Notes: a model not told the origin generated them from the letters alone. 47,201 bases of DNA from Sphingomonadaceae bacterium (GCA_947454135.1 CANGJI010000017.1:1-47201), one strand, 5' to 3'. Shown: positions 1 through 9,254, counted from the stretch's first letter. Program-made: numbers and translations.

Positions 1-20
1 GAGGCACCCAGCGCCCCGCC

Positions 21-50
21 TGGTGTCTCGACTTCGCTCGACACGAACGG
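21..50. repeat. Possible dispersed hairpin repeat upstream of mcd
   Basis: GTGTC at 23-27 and GACAC at 40-44 can pair around a CTTCG-containing loop, followed by GAACGG. From memory, similar hairpin units are scattered between genes in sphingomonad genomes. Only one copy is in this window, so repetition cannot be shown here. It sits immediately before the first gene and may belong to the preceding intergenic region. Confidence 0.3.
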
Positions 51-57
51 TTTTGAG

Positions 58-1662
58 ATGATGAAGAACATGCAGCTGGACTTGGGCGTCATACTTTTCG
101 CAGCCCAACACTACCGCGAAGCCGCCCGCGCCGCCCTGAAACAGCGCCTCGCAAATCGTCCGGTCGAGGCGGAACAGCGCGCCGCGCACGGCTTCGCGTG
201 GATCGCCACCAGCGTCGCCGCGCTGGAAGCCGTTGCCGCGTGGGCGGAGGCGGGGGCCAGTCCATTGGACGCCCAAGTCGCGCAGCTCGCCTTTGCCGAG
301 ACACTGGGGCAACTGACGGGCGCGCTCCTTATGGGGCCTGCCGAAATGCTGCGCCCGGCAGACCTTGGCCTTGGTGCCGAAGCTCGCGCGCTGGCCGATG
401 CCGCCGCCCCGTTGCTCGACGCCGACATGGCGGAAACCCGCAGCGCCCTCGCGGCCGCGCTGGCGCAAGGCCAGTGGCCCAGCGAAACCTTCCACGACGA
501 AGCACTCGACGAAATCCGCGCCCAATTCCGGCGCTTCACCGATGCCGAAATCATTCCCCACGCGCACAAGTGGCACCTCGCGAACGCCCTGATCCCGGAT
601 GAGACCGTTGCGGCGATGGCTGCGCTCGGCACCTTCGGCGTCTGCATCCCGGAGGAATTCGGCGGCCTCGGCCTCGGCAAGCTCGTCATGTGCCTTGTCA
701 GCGAAGAGCTTTCGCGCGGCTGGATCGGCGCCGGCTCGCTCGGCACCCGCTCGGAAATCGCAGGCGAATTGATCATGCTCGGCGGCACCGATGCGCAGAA
801 GGCGCAATGGCTCCCCCGCATCGCCAGCGGCGATACGCTCCCGGTCGCGGTGTTCACCGAGCCCGACGTGGGTTCAGACCTCGGCGCGCTCACCACCCGC
901 GCCGCGCAGGATGAAACCGGCGATTGGGTGATCCACGGCGCCAAGACATGGATCACCCACGCCGCCCGCTCCGACGTGATGACGCTCCTCGTCCGGACGC
1001 AGCCGGATACGCCGGGCTATGCGGGCCTTTCCATGCTGCTCGTGCCCAAGCCGCGCGGCGACGAAGCGAACCCCTTCCCCGCTGAAGGCATGACCGGCAG
1101 CGAGATCGAAGTCCTCGGCTATCGCGGCATGCGCGAGTATGCGCTCCAGTTCGACGGGATGCGTGCTCCTGCCGATGCCCTCCTCGGCGGCAAGCAAGGC
1201 GCTGGTTTCAAGCAGCTGATGCAGACCTTCGAAGGCGCCCGCATCCAGACCGCAGCGCGCGCTGTCGGCGTCACCCGCCGTGCGCTGGAACTGGGGCTCG
1301 ACTACGCCATGCAGCGCAGGCAGTTCGGCCAAGCCCTCATCAACTTCCCCCGCGTGGCGGACAAGCTCGCCGTCATCCTCGCCGAATATGTCACCGCGCG
1401 TGAGTTGAGCTACGCCGCCGCCCGCGCCAAGGACGCCGGGCGGCGCTGCGACATCGAGGCCGGCATGGCCAAGCTTCACGCCGCCCGCGCCGCCTGGACA
1501 GCCGCCGATGCTGCGCTACAGATCCACGGCGGCAACGGTTATGCGCTCGAATACGAGATCAGCCGTGTTTTGTGCGACGCGCGCATCCTATCGATCTTCG
1601 AAGGTGCGGCGGAAATCCAGGCGCAGGTCATCGCGCGCGGTCTGATGGCAGGACGCGGCTGA
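58..1662 (+). CDS. mcd: (2S)-methylsuccinyl-CoA dehydrogenase (acyl-CoA dehydrogenase family)
   Basis: This 534-residue flavoprotein is predicted to oxidise (2S)-methylsuccinyl-CoA to mesaconyl-CoA, a step of the ethylmalonyl-CoA pathway, passing electrons to ETF. It is longer than ordinary acyl-CoA dehydrogenases (about 380 residues) because of an N-terminal helical extension of about 150 residues, which is typical of Mcd. The core shows Mcd-like blocks: GSLGTRSEIA, TEPDVGSDLG, ARIQTAARA, the RRQFG flavin-contact motif, and the C-terminal QIHGGNGYALEY and FEGAAEIQAQV stretches. The start is uncertain: ATG at 58, 61 or 70 are possible and no strong ribosome site is visible. The stop overlaps the next start (TGATG), indicating translational coupling. 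The family is certain; the Mcd substrate rests on remembered similarity to characterised Mcd proteins. Confidence 0.8.
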   Translation: MMKNMQLDLGVILFAAQHYREAARAALKQRLANRPVEAEQRAAHGFAWIATSVAALEAVAAWAEAGASPLDAQVAQLAFAETLGQLTGALLMGPAEMLRPADLGLGAEARALADAAAPLLDADMAETRSALAAALAQGQWPSETFHDEALDEIRAQFRRFTDAEIIPHAHKWHLANALIPDETVAAMAALGTFGVCIPEEFGGLGLGKLVMCLVSEELSRGWIGAGSLGTRSEIAGELIMLGGTDAQKAQWLPRIASGDTLPVAVFTEPDVGSDLGALTTRAAQDETGDWVIHGAKTWITHAARSDVMTLLVRTQPDTPGYAGLSMLLVPKPRGDEANPFPAEGMTGSEIEVLGYRGMREYALQFDGMRAPADALLGGKQGAGFKQLMQTFEGARIQTAARAVGVTRRALELGLDYAMQRRQFGQALINFPRVADKLAVILAEYVTARELSYAAARAKDAGRRCDIEAGMAKLHAARAAWTAADAALQIHGGNGYALEYEISRVLCDARILSIFEGAAEIQAQVIARGLMAGRG

Positions 1663-2519
1663 TGGGTGATTACAGCTCATGGATTGGCCGCAAGGAAGTG
1701 CGCCGCGATGTCCTGACGGAGGGTCTCCTCGCCCGCTGGTGCGCCACGCTGGACCGGGACGCGGCCGCAGCAATCGCTCCGCAAGGCCTCCACTGGTGCC
1801 TCTGCCCCCCCGATGCGCCGACTGCCGGGCTCGGCCCTGACGGCCACCCCAAGCGCGACGAGAGCCCCGGCAGCCTCCTTCCGCCACTGCCTCTCGAACG
1901 CCGGATGTGGGCGGCAGGCGCGGTGGAGTTCCACGGCCCGATTGCCACAGGCTCCGCTATCGAGCGCCGCACGCGCGTCCTCTCGATCACCGCGAAGCAG
2001 GGCGGCACCGGCCCGCTCGTCTTCGCAGAACTGGCGCACGAAACCTTTGCCGGCGAAGCACTGGCCGTCCGCGAGACCCAGACTTTGGTGTACCGTGACG
2101 CGCCGCCTGCCGGCAGTCCGCCGGCGCCGCCGCCGCTGGGCGAAGGGCGCTTCGATGCAACGGCATGGGATGTCACGCGCGAAGTGCTTCCTGCCCCTGC
2201 CCTGCTGTTCCGCTATTCAGCCCTCACCTTCAACACGCACCGCATTCATTACGACCACCCCTATGCCACGGGTGTCGAGGGTTATCGCGGCCTTGTAGTC
2301 CACGGCCCGCTGATTGCCACGCTGCTGCTCGATCTCGCGCGCCGCTCGCTGGGCAGCGAAGCGGCTCTCGCGCAGTTCAGCTTCCGTGCCGTCTCGCCTG
2401 CCGTGGCGGGCGACCCGCTCCATCTGGCGTTGAAGGCTGAGGAGGGCAGCCTCGTCCTTGCAGCCCATGCCGCCGATGGCAGGCAGGTCATGGCCGCCAC
2501 GGCAATCCCTTCGCGATGA
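1662..2519 (+). CDS. FAS1-like/MaoC-type enoyl-CoA hydratase (mesaconyl/itaconyl-CoA hydratase-like)
   Basis: A 285-residue double hot-dog hydratase of the FAS1-like dehydratase/HTD2 type, the group that contains mesaconyl-C4-CoA and itaconyl-CoA hydratases. The N-terminal half carries the FAS1-like domain. The C-terminal half carries a hydratase-2-like segment, NTHRIHYDHPYA followed by GLVVHGPL (about residues 190-215), with the Asp/His region expected for catalysis. The ATG at 1662 overlaps the mcd stop, so the two are co-translated; an upstream in-frame start would lie inside mcd and is rejected. Next to mcd the simplest role is adding water to mesaconyl-CoA. Classical ethylmalonyl-CoA-pathway mesaconyl-CoA hydratases are larger tandem MaoC proteins, so this would be a different enzyme for the step, or the substrate differs. 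Confidence 0.75.
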   Translation: MGDYSSWIGRKEVRRDVLTEGLLARWCATLDRDAAAAIAPQGLHWCLCPPDAPTAGLGPDGHPKRDESPGSLLPPLPLERRMWAAGAVEFHGPIATGSAIERRTRVLSITAKQGGTGPLVFAELAHETFAGEALAVRETQTLVYRDAPPAGSPPAPPPLGEGRFDATAWDVTREVLPAPALLFRYSALTFNTHRIHYDHPYATGVEGYRGLVVHGPLIATLLLDLARRSLGSEAALAQFSFRAVSPAVAGDPLHLALKAEEGSLVLAAHAADGRQVMAATAIPSR

Positions 2520-3472
2520 GCCGCATTGCCCTGCTCGGCGCCACCGGCACAATTGGCCGGGCGACGGCGCAGGCGCTGGTCGATGCAGGGCACGAAGTGG
2601 TCGCCATGGTCCGCAAGGCCCCTGCCGTGCCGCTTGCCGGCATTACACTGCGCCAAGCGGACCCTGCCGATCCCACGAGCCTGATGCACGATGGCTTTGC
2701 CGGAGAGCACTTCGACGCCGTCGTCTCGTGCATGGCATCGCGCACCGGCCTCCCGCGCGATGCCTGGGCGATCGATCACAAGGCGCACAGCCACGCGCTG
2801 GCGCTTGCAGAGCGCTGCGGCACGCAGCATTTCGTGCTGCTCTCGGCGATCTGCGTCCAGAAACCGCGCCTCGCCTTCCAGCAAGCCAAGCTGGCGTTCG
2901 AGGCAGAACTCGTCGCCTCGGGCCTGCGCTATTCGATCGTGCGGCCCACCGCCTTCTTCAAGTCGCTTTCCGGCCAGATCGAGCGCGTCCGCAGCGGCAA
3001 GCCGTTCCTGCTGTTCGGCGATGGGACGCTGACGGCCTGCAAACCGATCAGCAACCGCGATCTTGCCGCCTATATCGCAGGCTGCCTCACCGAGCCCGAA
3101 AGGTGGAACAAGGTTCTCCCCATCGGCGGCCCCGGACCTGCGATCACGCCCCGTCAGCAAGGCGAGGCGCTGTTTGCCATGCTCGGCACGGAACCAAGGT
3201 TCCGCTCGGTCCCGCCCGGTTTTCTCGGCAGCATTGCGAGTGCGCTCGGCATCGCATCCCGCCTCATTCCCCCGCTGGCTCCCAAGGCGGAACTGGCGCG
3301 GATCGGCCACTACTATGCGACGGAGTCCATGCTCGTGCTCGATCCCGCGACCGGCCGCTACGCTGCTGACCTGACGCCGGAAACGGGCAGTGACACGCTC
3401 TTTGCCCACTACCGCGCCATCCTCGCTGGCGAAGCCGCGCCGGATGATCGCGGCGATCACGCGGTTTTCTGA
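2516..3472 (+). CDS. bciA: Divinyl (proto)chlorophyllide 8-vinyl reductase-like NAD(P)H-binding protein (BciA family)
   Basis: A 318-residue atypical short-chain dehydrogenase with the Rossmann motif GATGTIG at residues 8-14. The body carries blocks that I recognise from plant DVR and bacterial BciA: LLSAICVQKP, YSIVRPTAFFKSL, LFGDGTLTACKPIS, NKVLPIGGPG, and IGHYYATESMLVLDP near the C-terminus. BciA reduces the 8-vinyl group of divinyl (proto)chlorophyllide with NADPH during (bacterio)chlorophyll synthesis. No other pigment gene is in the window, so either the host is an aerobic anoxygenic phototroph with a displaced bciA, or the reductase has another substrate. The start overlaps the hydratase stop (ATGA), and the stop overlaps the hydrolase start. 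Confidence 0.75.
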   Translation: MSRIALLGATGTIGRATAQALVDAGHEVVAMVRKAPAVPLAGITLRQADPADPTSLMHDGFAGEHFDAVVSCMASRTGLPRDAWAIDHKAHSHALALAERCGTQHFVLLSAICVQKPRLAFQQAKLAFEAELVASGLRYSIVRPTAFFKSLSGQIERVRSGKPFLLFGDGTLTACKPISNRDLAAYIAGCLTEPERWNKVLPIGGPGPAITPRQQGEALFAMLGTEPRFRSVPPGFLGSIASALGIASRLIPPLAPKAELARIGHYYATESMLVLDPATGRYAADLTPETGSDTLFAHYRAILAGEAAPDDRGDHAVF

Positions 3473-4401
3473 TGCTGCGCCGCGTGCTGCGCTGGACTGG
3501 CGCTCTCATCCTCCTCGCGCTGGCTGGGCTCACCATCTGGCTCTATGCGCCGGACAAGCCGCGCAGTGCGCTCGAAATGGCCTATCCCGGCGAATACCGG
3601 ATGGTCCTCGGCCAGCGCTTGCGCATCCGCGATACCGGTCCGCGCGACGCGCCGCCGCTGATCCTGCTCCACGGCTTCGGCTCCAGCCTCGATACGTGGG
3701 AACCTTGGGCCAAGGCGCTTTCCGCAAAATACCGCGTGATCCGCCTCGACCTGCCCGGCTTTGGCCTCACCGGACCCGATGCCCTTGACGACTATTCGGA
3801 TAGGCGCACGCTCGCCATCCTTGCCGGCCTGATGGACCAGCTTGGCCTCGCGCGCGCTACCTTCATCGGAAATTCGCTCGGCGGGCGCTTCGCATGGGAG
3901 TTTGCCGCAGCCTTCCCCCAGCGCGTGAGCCGCCTCGTGCTGATCTCGCCCGACGGCTTCGCCAGCCCCGGCTTTGAATACGGCAAGGCGCCGGAAGTTC
4001 CGCTCGTGATGAACCTGATGCCGTGGGTCGGGCCGCGCTCGCTGATCAGGGCCAACCTCGCACCGGCATGGGCGCACCCCGAAGCGCTGCCCGATACCGT
4101 GCTCGACCGCTACCGGGATATGCTCCTTGCCCCCGGTGTCCGGCGCGCGATCCTCGATCGCACGCGCCAGACGATCCTCAGCGATCCATCCGGCCGCCTG
4201 CGCAGCATCGCAGCGCCCACCCTGCTGCTATGGGGCGAGGAGGATCACATGATCCCTTCAAGCAACGCGCAGGACTACCTGCGACTGATGCCGCATGCGC
4301 AGCTCGTGCGCCTGCGAGGCATGGGCCACGTGCCGTTCGAGGAAAGCCCGGCAGCAGCGCTTCCTCCGCTCGAGCGCTTCCTTGCTCAAGGCAAGCCCTG
4401 A
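3472..4401 (+). CDS. Membrane-anchored alpha/beta hydrolase
   Basis: A 309-residue alpha/beta-fold hydrolase. A basic N-terminus followed by one hydrophobic helix (about residues 8-24) suggests a membrane anchor or uncleaved signal. The oxyanion region reads LLHGFGSS, the nucleophile elbow is GNSLGG with Ser135, the acid is in GEEDHMIP and the His in GMGHVPFEE, so the triad is complete. The start overlaps the bciA stop (TGATG) and this is the last gene of the four-gene unit. Substrate unknown. Its position after a BciA homologue recalls BchO-type hydrolases of pigment clusters, but the sequence does not decide this. Confidence 0.8.
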   Translation: MLRRVLRWTGALILLALAGLTIWLYAPDKPRSALEMAYPGEYRMVLGQRLRIRDTGPRDAPPLILLHGFGSSLDTWEPWAKALSAKYRVIRLDLPGFGLTGPDALDDYSDRRTLAILAGLMDQLGLARATFIGNSLGGRFAWEFAAAFPQRVSRLVLISPDGFASPGFEYGKAPEVPLVMNLMPWVGPRSLIRANLAPAWAHPEALPDTVLDRYRDMLLAPGVRRAILDRTRQTILSDPSGRLRSIAAPTLLLWGEEDHMIPSSNAQDYLRLMPHAQLVRLRGMGHVPFEESPAAALPPLERFLAQGKP

Positions 4402-4516
4402 AAGCGGGCGGCTGGCGCTGACCAGCCCGAAAAGCTCCGTAATGCTGCGATGGAAGCTCACACTCCAAGATAAGCAGAAACTGCGAGCATGCTTGTGCGC
4501 AACAACCGCAAGCATC

Positions 4517-4554
4517 TTGACGAAGTGAACGTTCCCAGCTACGTGAACGTTCAC
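4517..4554 (+). promoter_or_regulatory. Tandem LacI-family operators overlapping the TBDR promoter
   Basis: GTGAACGTTCAC at 4543-4554 is a perfect 12-bp palindrome. A near copy, GTGAACGTTCCC, lies at 4525-4536, with centres 18 bp apart. A TTGACG at 4517-4522 could be the -35 element, with a poor -10 (TACGTG) at 4540-4545. The sites lie about 50-80 bp before the TBDR start. A central CG flanked by symmetric arms is typical of LacI-family operators, a third copy (GAGAACGTTCAC) precedes the GH3 gene, and a LacI-family gene lies inside the locus. The operator call is inference from these facts; the promoter elements are weak. Confidence 0.7.
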
Positions 4555-4604
4555 AATCGGCACTCAACCGGACAAAACACCGGATTTCAGGGGGAAGAAT
4601 CGCA

Positions 4605-7600
4605 ATGAAAGCATCGCGCAAGCCTGCCTATGCCCACCTTATGCTGGGGGCTTCGGCAGCCGCACTCGCTCTCACCGCGCAGCAAGCCGTAGCGCAGGAA
4701 GCCGCTCAGGCCGCGGCTGCACCGCAAGCTGCCAGCAGCGACGAGGCACCCGTCATCGTCGTCACCGGTATCCGCGCCTCGCTGCAGAGCTCGCTTGGCG
4801 TCAAGCGTGACGCGACCGGCGTGGTCGACGCGATCACCGCGCTCGATATCGGCAAGTTCCCGGATACGAACCTCGCGGAATCGCTCCAGCGCATCACCGG
4901 TGTCTCGATCGACCGCAACAGCGGTGAAGGCTCGACCGTCACCGTCCGCGGCTTCGGCCCCGATTTCAACCTCGTGCTGCTCAACGGCCGCCAGATGCCG
5001 ACCTCGACCCTCGGCGACGCGGCGAGCCCGCCCAACTCGCGCAGCTTCGACTTCGGCAACCTCGCCTCTGAAGGCATTGCGGGCGTCGAAGTCTACAAGT
5101 CGGGCCGCGCCTCGCTCTCGACCGGCGGCATCGGTTCGGTGATCAACATCAAGACCGCCAAGCCGCTTGATCGTCCGGGCCTCCACGGCTCGATCGGCTT
5201 CAAGGGCGTCTATGATACCTCGCGCTTCGAGGGCAAGCCGGTCACTCCGGAAGTCTCGGGCATCATCAGCGATACCTTCGCTGACGGCCGCATCGGCATC
5301 CTCGTCAGCGGTTCCTATCAGGATCGCAAGTACAGCCAGGCCCAGTTCAACGCGGGCTGGCGCGAGGGCTACCTCGGCACCGAGAACAACTGGGGCTCGC
5401 TGCCGATGGACGCCAATGACTGGCGCGGCAACTTCGGCCGGATCGAGAACCGCCCGGGCCCGAACGATGTCTACCAGGTGACGCAGAACGCCGGCTACGA
5501 CTTCACCACCGCCCGCCGCCAGCGCTACAACGGTCAGGCCGTGCTGCAGGTCAAGCCGACCGACACGCTCGTCGCGACTGTCGACTACACCTTCTCGCAG
5601 AACACGGTCGATGCACGCACCAACAGCATCGGCGTGTGGTTCAACCACAATAACACCGCCAGCAGCTGGACCGATGGCCCCGCCGCCGGCCCGAACTTCT
5701 ACGCGGAAGACTTCCGCCCCGGCGAGAACAAGGATCTCGCGATCACCGGCGCCGTTGCCGCGAACCGCTCGATCAACCGCTCGATCGGCGGCAACCTCAA
5801 GTGGGACGGCCCCGGCGGCCTGAAGCTCGAACTCGATGGTCACCACTCGACCGCCGAAAGCAAGCCCACCTCTCCCTACGGCAGCAACATCGCAGTCGGC
5901 AGCGCGATCTATGGCGTGCTCAACCAGAAGGTTGATTTCACCCACCAGATCCCGGTGATCTCGGTGACGATGGCGCCCGGCGCCGACATCACCGCCGCAA
6001 ACATCCGCCCGGCCGGTAACGCCTTCCGCAACGCTTACTTCCGCGACGAGATCAACGAAGGCCGGTTCAGCGGCAGCTACGATTTCGACGCCTCGTTCAT
6101 CGACAGCCTCGACTTCGGCGTGACCTACACCGAGAACAAGGTTCGTTCGGCGTTCGGCGTCATCCAGAACGATACCTGGGGCGGCACGCTTTCCGCGGCC
6201 GACACGCCGGACTCGCTTTACACCCTGCGCAACCTGCCGAACGATCTGGCGGGTGCCGAAGGCTCGAACGCCAGCGGCATCATCCCGAGCTACTTCCAGG
6301 TTGATACGACGGGCCTGATCAAGCTGCTCGACAGCAAGCTCGGCATCTGCGCCAGCGCGCCGACCGCCGGCACTTGCCTTGCCACCTTCACCACCGATCG
6401 CTCGGTCCGTGAACGCACTGTTGCGCCCTACATCCAGACGACCCATTCGTTCGATCTGGGTGAGAACCCGGCCCACCTGCGCCTCGGCTTGCGCTACGAG
6501 ACGACCAAGGTCGACGCGACCTCGCAGGTTCCGCTGCCGCTGCGCACGGTCTGGACCGGTGGCAACGAAACGGCGATCGACTATGGTGCGACGCCGACCT
6601 TCGGCTTCGCCTCGCTCTCCGGCAAGTACCACAACTGGCTGCCTGCGATCGACTTCGACATGTCGCCGATCAAGAACGTCAAGTTCCGCGCTTCGTACAG
6701 CCAGACGATCACCCGGCCCGACTACGGCAGCCTCCAGGGCGGGACGACGCTGGCTTCGCCGATCCGCATCGGTGGCAGCACGGCATCGAGCGGCAACCCC
6801 GGCCTGCTGCCTTACAAGTCCTACAACGTCGATCTCTCGGCCGAGTGGTACTATGCGCCCACGAGCTACATCTCGGTCGGCTTCTTCCACAAGGTCGTGA
6901 AGAACTTCATCGCCCAGGGTCAGGTTGACCGCTCGGCCTACGGCCTCACCAACGCCGCTGCAGGTCCGCGTGCTGCTGAAGCCCGCGCTGCACTCGGCGC
7001 TGATGCCTCGGCCCAGTCGATCATCAACTACATCGGCAACAAGTATCCGAACACGGTTGCCGGGCGTGACGGGGACGGCAATGTCACCGGGATTATCGGC
7101 CAGTCCGACGATCCGCTGGTGAACTTCGTCACGACTGTGCCGGCCAACTCCGACCAGAAGGACACGATCCACGGTTGGGAATTCGCCATCCAGCACAGCT
7201 TCTGGGATACCGGCTTCGGCACGATCCTGAACTACACCGTGGTGAAGAGCGATCACAACTTCAACAACGCCATCCCGCACTACGTCACGCAGTTCGCGGT
7301 GCCGGGCGCCAGCAACAGCGCCAACGCCGTGTTCTTCTACGACAAGCACGGCCTGCAGGCCCGCGTCGCCTACAACTGGCGCCAGGGCTTCCTCGCTGGC
7401 TACGGTCAGGATCCGTACTACATCGAATCCTATGGCCAGTGGGACATGAGCGCGAGCTACGAGATCAAGAAGGGCATCACGATCTTCGGCGAAGGGATCA
7501 ACATCACCAACGCCGACCGCCGTGGCCACATGCGCAATGCGCAGACGGTGTTCTTCTCGGCTCCCGGCTATGCCCGCTGGGCGGCAGGTGCCCGCTTCAC

Positions 7601-7607
7601 CTTCTGA
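4605..7607 (+). CDS. TonB-dependent receptor of the carbohydrate-uptake type
   Basis: A 1000-residue outer-membrane TonB-dependent receptor, predicted to bring oligosaccharides into the periplasm using TonB energy. Residues 1-31 form a signal peptide ending AVAQ. A TonB-box-like APVIVVTG follows, then the plug domain (KFPDTNLAESLQRITGVSIDR, VRGFGPDFNLVLLNGR), and a beta-barrel ending in the aromatic-terminated strand ARFTF. Its size and plug match the TonB-Xanth-Caul class found in Xanthomonas and Caulobacter carbohydrate loci. It is preceded by an AGGGGGA ribosome site and two LacI-type operators and followed by a hairpin terminator. The GH16 and GH3 enzymes downstream suggest beta-1,3-glucan oligosaccharides as cargo. 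Confidence 0.93.
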   Translation: MKASRKPAYAHLMLGASAAALALTAQQAVAQEAAQAAAAPQAASSDEAPVIVVTGIRASLQSSLGVKRDATGVVDAITALDIGKFPDTNLAESLQRITGVSIDRNSGEGSTVTVRGFGPDFNLVLLNGRQMPTSTLGDAASPPNSRSFDFGNLASEGIAGVEVYKSGRASLSTGGIGSVINIKTAKPLDRPGLHGSIGFKGVYDTSRFEGKPVTPEVSGIISDTFADGRIGILVSGSYQDRKYSQAQFNAGWREGYLGTENNWGSLPMDANDWRGNFGRIENRPGPNDVYQVTQNAGYDFTTARRQRYNGQAVLQVKPTDTLVATVDYTFSQNTVDARTNSIGVWFNHNNTASSWTDGPAAGPNFYAEDFRPGENKDLAITGAVAANRSINRSIGGNLKWDGPGGLKLELDGHHSTAESKPTSPYGSNIAVGSAIYGVLNQKVDFTHQIPVISVTMAPGADITAANIRPAGNAFRNAYFRDEINEGRFSGSYDFDASFIDSLDFGVTYTENKVRSAFGVIQNDTWGGTLSAADTPDSLYTLRNLPNDLAGAEGSNASGIIPSYFQVDTTGLIKLLDSKLGICASAPTAGTCLATFTTDRSVRERTVAPYIQTTHSFDLGENPAHLRLGLRYETTKVDATSQVPLPLRTVWTGGNETAIDYGATPTFGFASLSGKYHNWLPAIDFDMSPIKNVKFRASYSQTITRPDYGSLQGGTTLASPIRIGGSTASSGNPGLLPYKSYNVDLSAEWYYAPTSYISVGFFHKVVKNFIAQGQVDRSAYGLTNAAAGPRAAEARAALGADASAQSIINYIGNKYPNTVAGRDGDGNVTGIIGQSDDPLVNFVTTVPANSDQKDTIHGWEFAIQHSFWDTGFGTILNYTVVKSDHNFNNAIPHYVTQFAVPGASNSANAVFFYDKHGLQARVAYNWRQGFLAGYGQDPYYIESYGQWDMSASYEIKKGITIFGEGINITNADRRGHMRNAQTVFFSAPGYARWAAGARFTF

Positions 7608-7642
7608 CCGGTTCACGCCAGTACGAAGGTCCTGCAACAAGC

Positions 7643-7675
7643 AAGAGCCGCACTGCCCCAAGCGGTGCGGCTCTT
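7643..7675 (+). terminator. Hairpin terminator after the TBDR gene
   Basis: AAGAGCCGCAC (7643-7653) and GTGCGGCTCTT (7665-7675) form a perfect 11-bp stem around an 11-nt loop, 36 bases after the TBDR stop. Only a weak T-rich tail (CGCTTTGG) follows. Its position between the receptor and the halogenase genes suggests partial termination, giving more receptor mRNA than downstream mRNA. Confidence 0.7.
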
Positions 7676-7718
7676 CGCTTTGGTATCACAGGCTAAACTG
7701 CGCTAAGGTCGCCTCGTC

Positions 7719-9254
7719 ATGAGCAACGCGGTCCAGCATATCGTCATCGTCGGTGGAGGCACCGCAGGATGGCTTTCCGCCTGCCTGCTCGCCGCGCGGC
7801 TGCCGGCGAAGCGGATCACGCTGGTCGAGGCGCCCGACATTCCAACCATCGGCGTCGGCGAAGGCACATGGCCTACGATGCGCGAAACGCTGAGCGTTAT
7901 CGGCATTGCGGAGGCCGAGTTCCTCAGCGAATGCGATGCAGCCTTCAAGCAAGGCTCGCGCTTCGACCGATGGCGCGATGGTTCGGCGACCGACAGCTAT
8001 CTCCATCCCTTCAGCGCACCGCCCGCAGCAGAGATGCTGAGCCTTGCCGCCGCGTGGCAGGCAGGCGGCCAGCAAGGGCCATTTGCTGCAGCGATAACCC
8101 CGCAGCATGCAGTCTGCGCAGCCAACCTGGCACCGCGCCAGCGCACGATGCCGGACTACGGCGGCGCGCTCAATTACGGCTATCACCTCGATGCTGGGAA
8201 GTTTGCTGCCCTGCTCATGCGCCATGCAACAAAACGGCTCGGCGTGCGCCACATTGCTGCACATGTTACCGGCGTCACACGTGCAGCAAATGGCGACATC
8301 GAGGCGCTCTTGCTGCGCGACGGCGAGCCAGTCGCAGGCGACCTTTTCCTCGACTGCTCCGGTCAAGCCGGCATTCTGATCGCCGGGGAATGCGGCGCCG
8401 ACTGGATCGATCGCTCGGACGTCTCGTTCAACGACCGCGCGCTTGCAGTGCAAGTCCCGGTCCAGCCCGGCAGTCCCATTGCCGCGCAGACCATCAGCAC
8501 CGCGCATGAGGCAGGCTGGCTGTGGGACATCGGTCTTCCCACCCGGCGCGGCATCGGCTGCGTCTATGCCTCCCGTTTCCTCTCGGACGAAAGCGCGGAA
8601 GCAATCCTGAAAGCCTACGTCGCCGCCAATGTCCCCGGTGCTGACGTTTCCGGCCTGACGCCGCGCAAGCTCTCGTTCCGGACCGGGCACCGGGATCGGT
8701 TCTGGATCGGCAACTGCATCGCCGTGGGTCTTTCCGCTGGCTTCATCGAGCCGCTCGAAGCCTCGGCCATCGTCCTGATCGAACTATCCCTGAAGGCACT
8801 CGCCGACAATTTTCCGCAGACGCGCGCCAGCATGGACATTCACGCCGCGCGCTTCAACGAGTTGTTCCGCTACCGCTGGGACCGAGTGGTCGAGTTTCTC
8901 AAGCTCCACTACGTGCCCAGCCAGCGCAGCGAACCCTACTGGCAGGCTCAGCGGGCGCCCGAAACGATCCCGCCGCGGCTTGCCGAATGCCTCGCGCTCT
9001 GGCGTGAGCAGTCTCCTTCCGCGTGGGACTTTCCGCGCATCGACGAGATGTTTCCCGCAGCGAGCCATCAGTACGTGCTCCACGGCATGGGCGTTCCCGT
9101 ACCGCTCGCCGGGGAGCCCCCCTCACCCGCCGCTGCCGCACGGCTCGGCGATATTTCCGCCAAGGCCCGCGCGCTTGCCGCCGCGCTGCCGACCGCCCGC
9201 GACTACCTCGACCGTCTCGCCGCGCAAGTGCCGGCTGCCAGGATACCCGCATGA
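7719..9254 (+). CDS. Tryptophan halogenase-family flavoprotein 1
   Basis: A 511-residue flavin-dependent halogenase-like protein. The FAD-binding GGGTAGW is at residues 12-18. Lys77 in AFKQGSRF aligns by context with the catalytic Lys79 of PrnA, and Glu347 in EPLEASA with PrnA Glu346. The family signature WxWxIP is altered to WLWDIG (from Trp267), with proline two residues late. Such enzymes halogenate indole rings using reduced flavin, halide and oxygen, but homologues beside TonB receptors in Xanthomonas, Caulobacter and Brevundimonas have no established physiological substrate. The stop overlaps the SapC start (ATGA). A halogenase fold is clear; halogenating activity is not, given the altered signature. 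Confidence 0.85.
   Translation: MSNAVQHIVIVGGGTAGWLSACLLAARLPAKRITLVEAPDIPTIGVGEGTWPTMRETLSVIGIAEAEFLSECDAAFKQGSRFDRWRDGSATDSYLHPFSAPPAAEMLSLAAAWQAGGQQGPFAAAITPQHAVCAANLAPRQRTMPDYGGALNYGYHLDAGKFAALLMRHATKRLGVRHIAAHVTGVTRAANGDIEALLLRDGEPVAGDLFLDCSGQAGILIAGECGADWIDRSDVSFNDRALAVQVPVQPGSPIAAQTISTAHEAGWLWDIGLPTRRGIGCVYASRFLSDESAEAILKAYVAANVPGADVSGLTPRKLSFRTGHRDRFWIGNCIAVGLSAGFIEPLEASAIVLIELSLKALADNFPQTRASMDIHAARFNELFRYRWDRVVEFLKLHYVPSQRSEPYWQAQRAPETIPPRLAECLALWREQSPSAWDFPRIDEMFPAASHQYVLHGMGVPVPLAGEPPSPAAAARLGDISAKARALAAALPTARDYLDRLAAQVPAARIPA

Noticed and set aside
4587..7661. A 1024-residue open frame antisense to the first TonB receptor
   Set aside because: It is an artefact of high GC at third codon positions. 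The protein has low complexity and no recognisable domains, while the opposite strand is a clear receptor with signal peptide and plug.
9023..9250. Upstream extension of the SapC reading frame
   Set aside because: It overlaps halogenase 1 in another frame and is Arg/Ala-rich; the ATG at 9251 overlapping the halogenase stop fits the coupling pattern of the locus.
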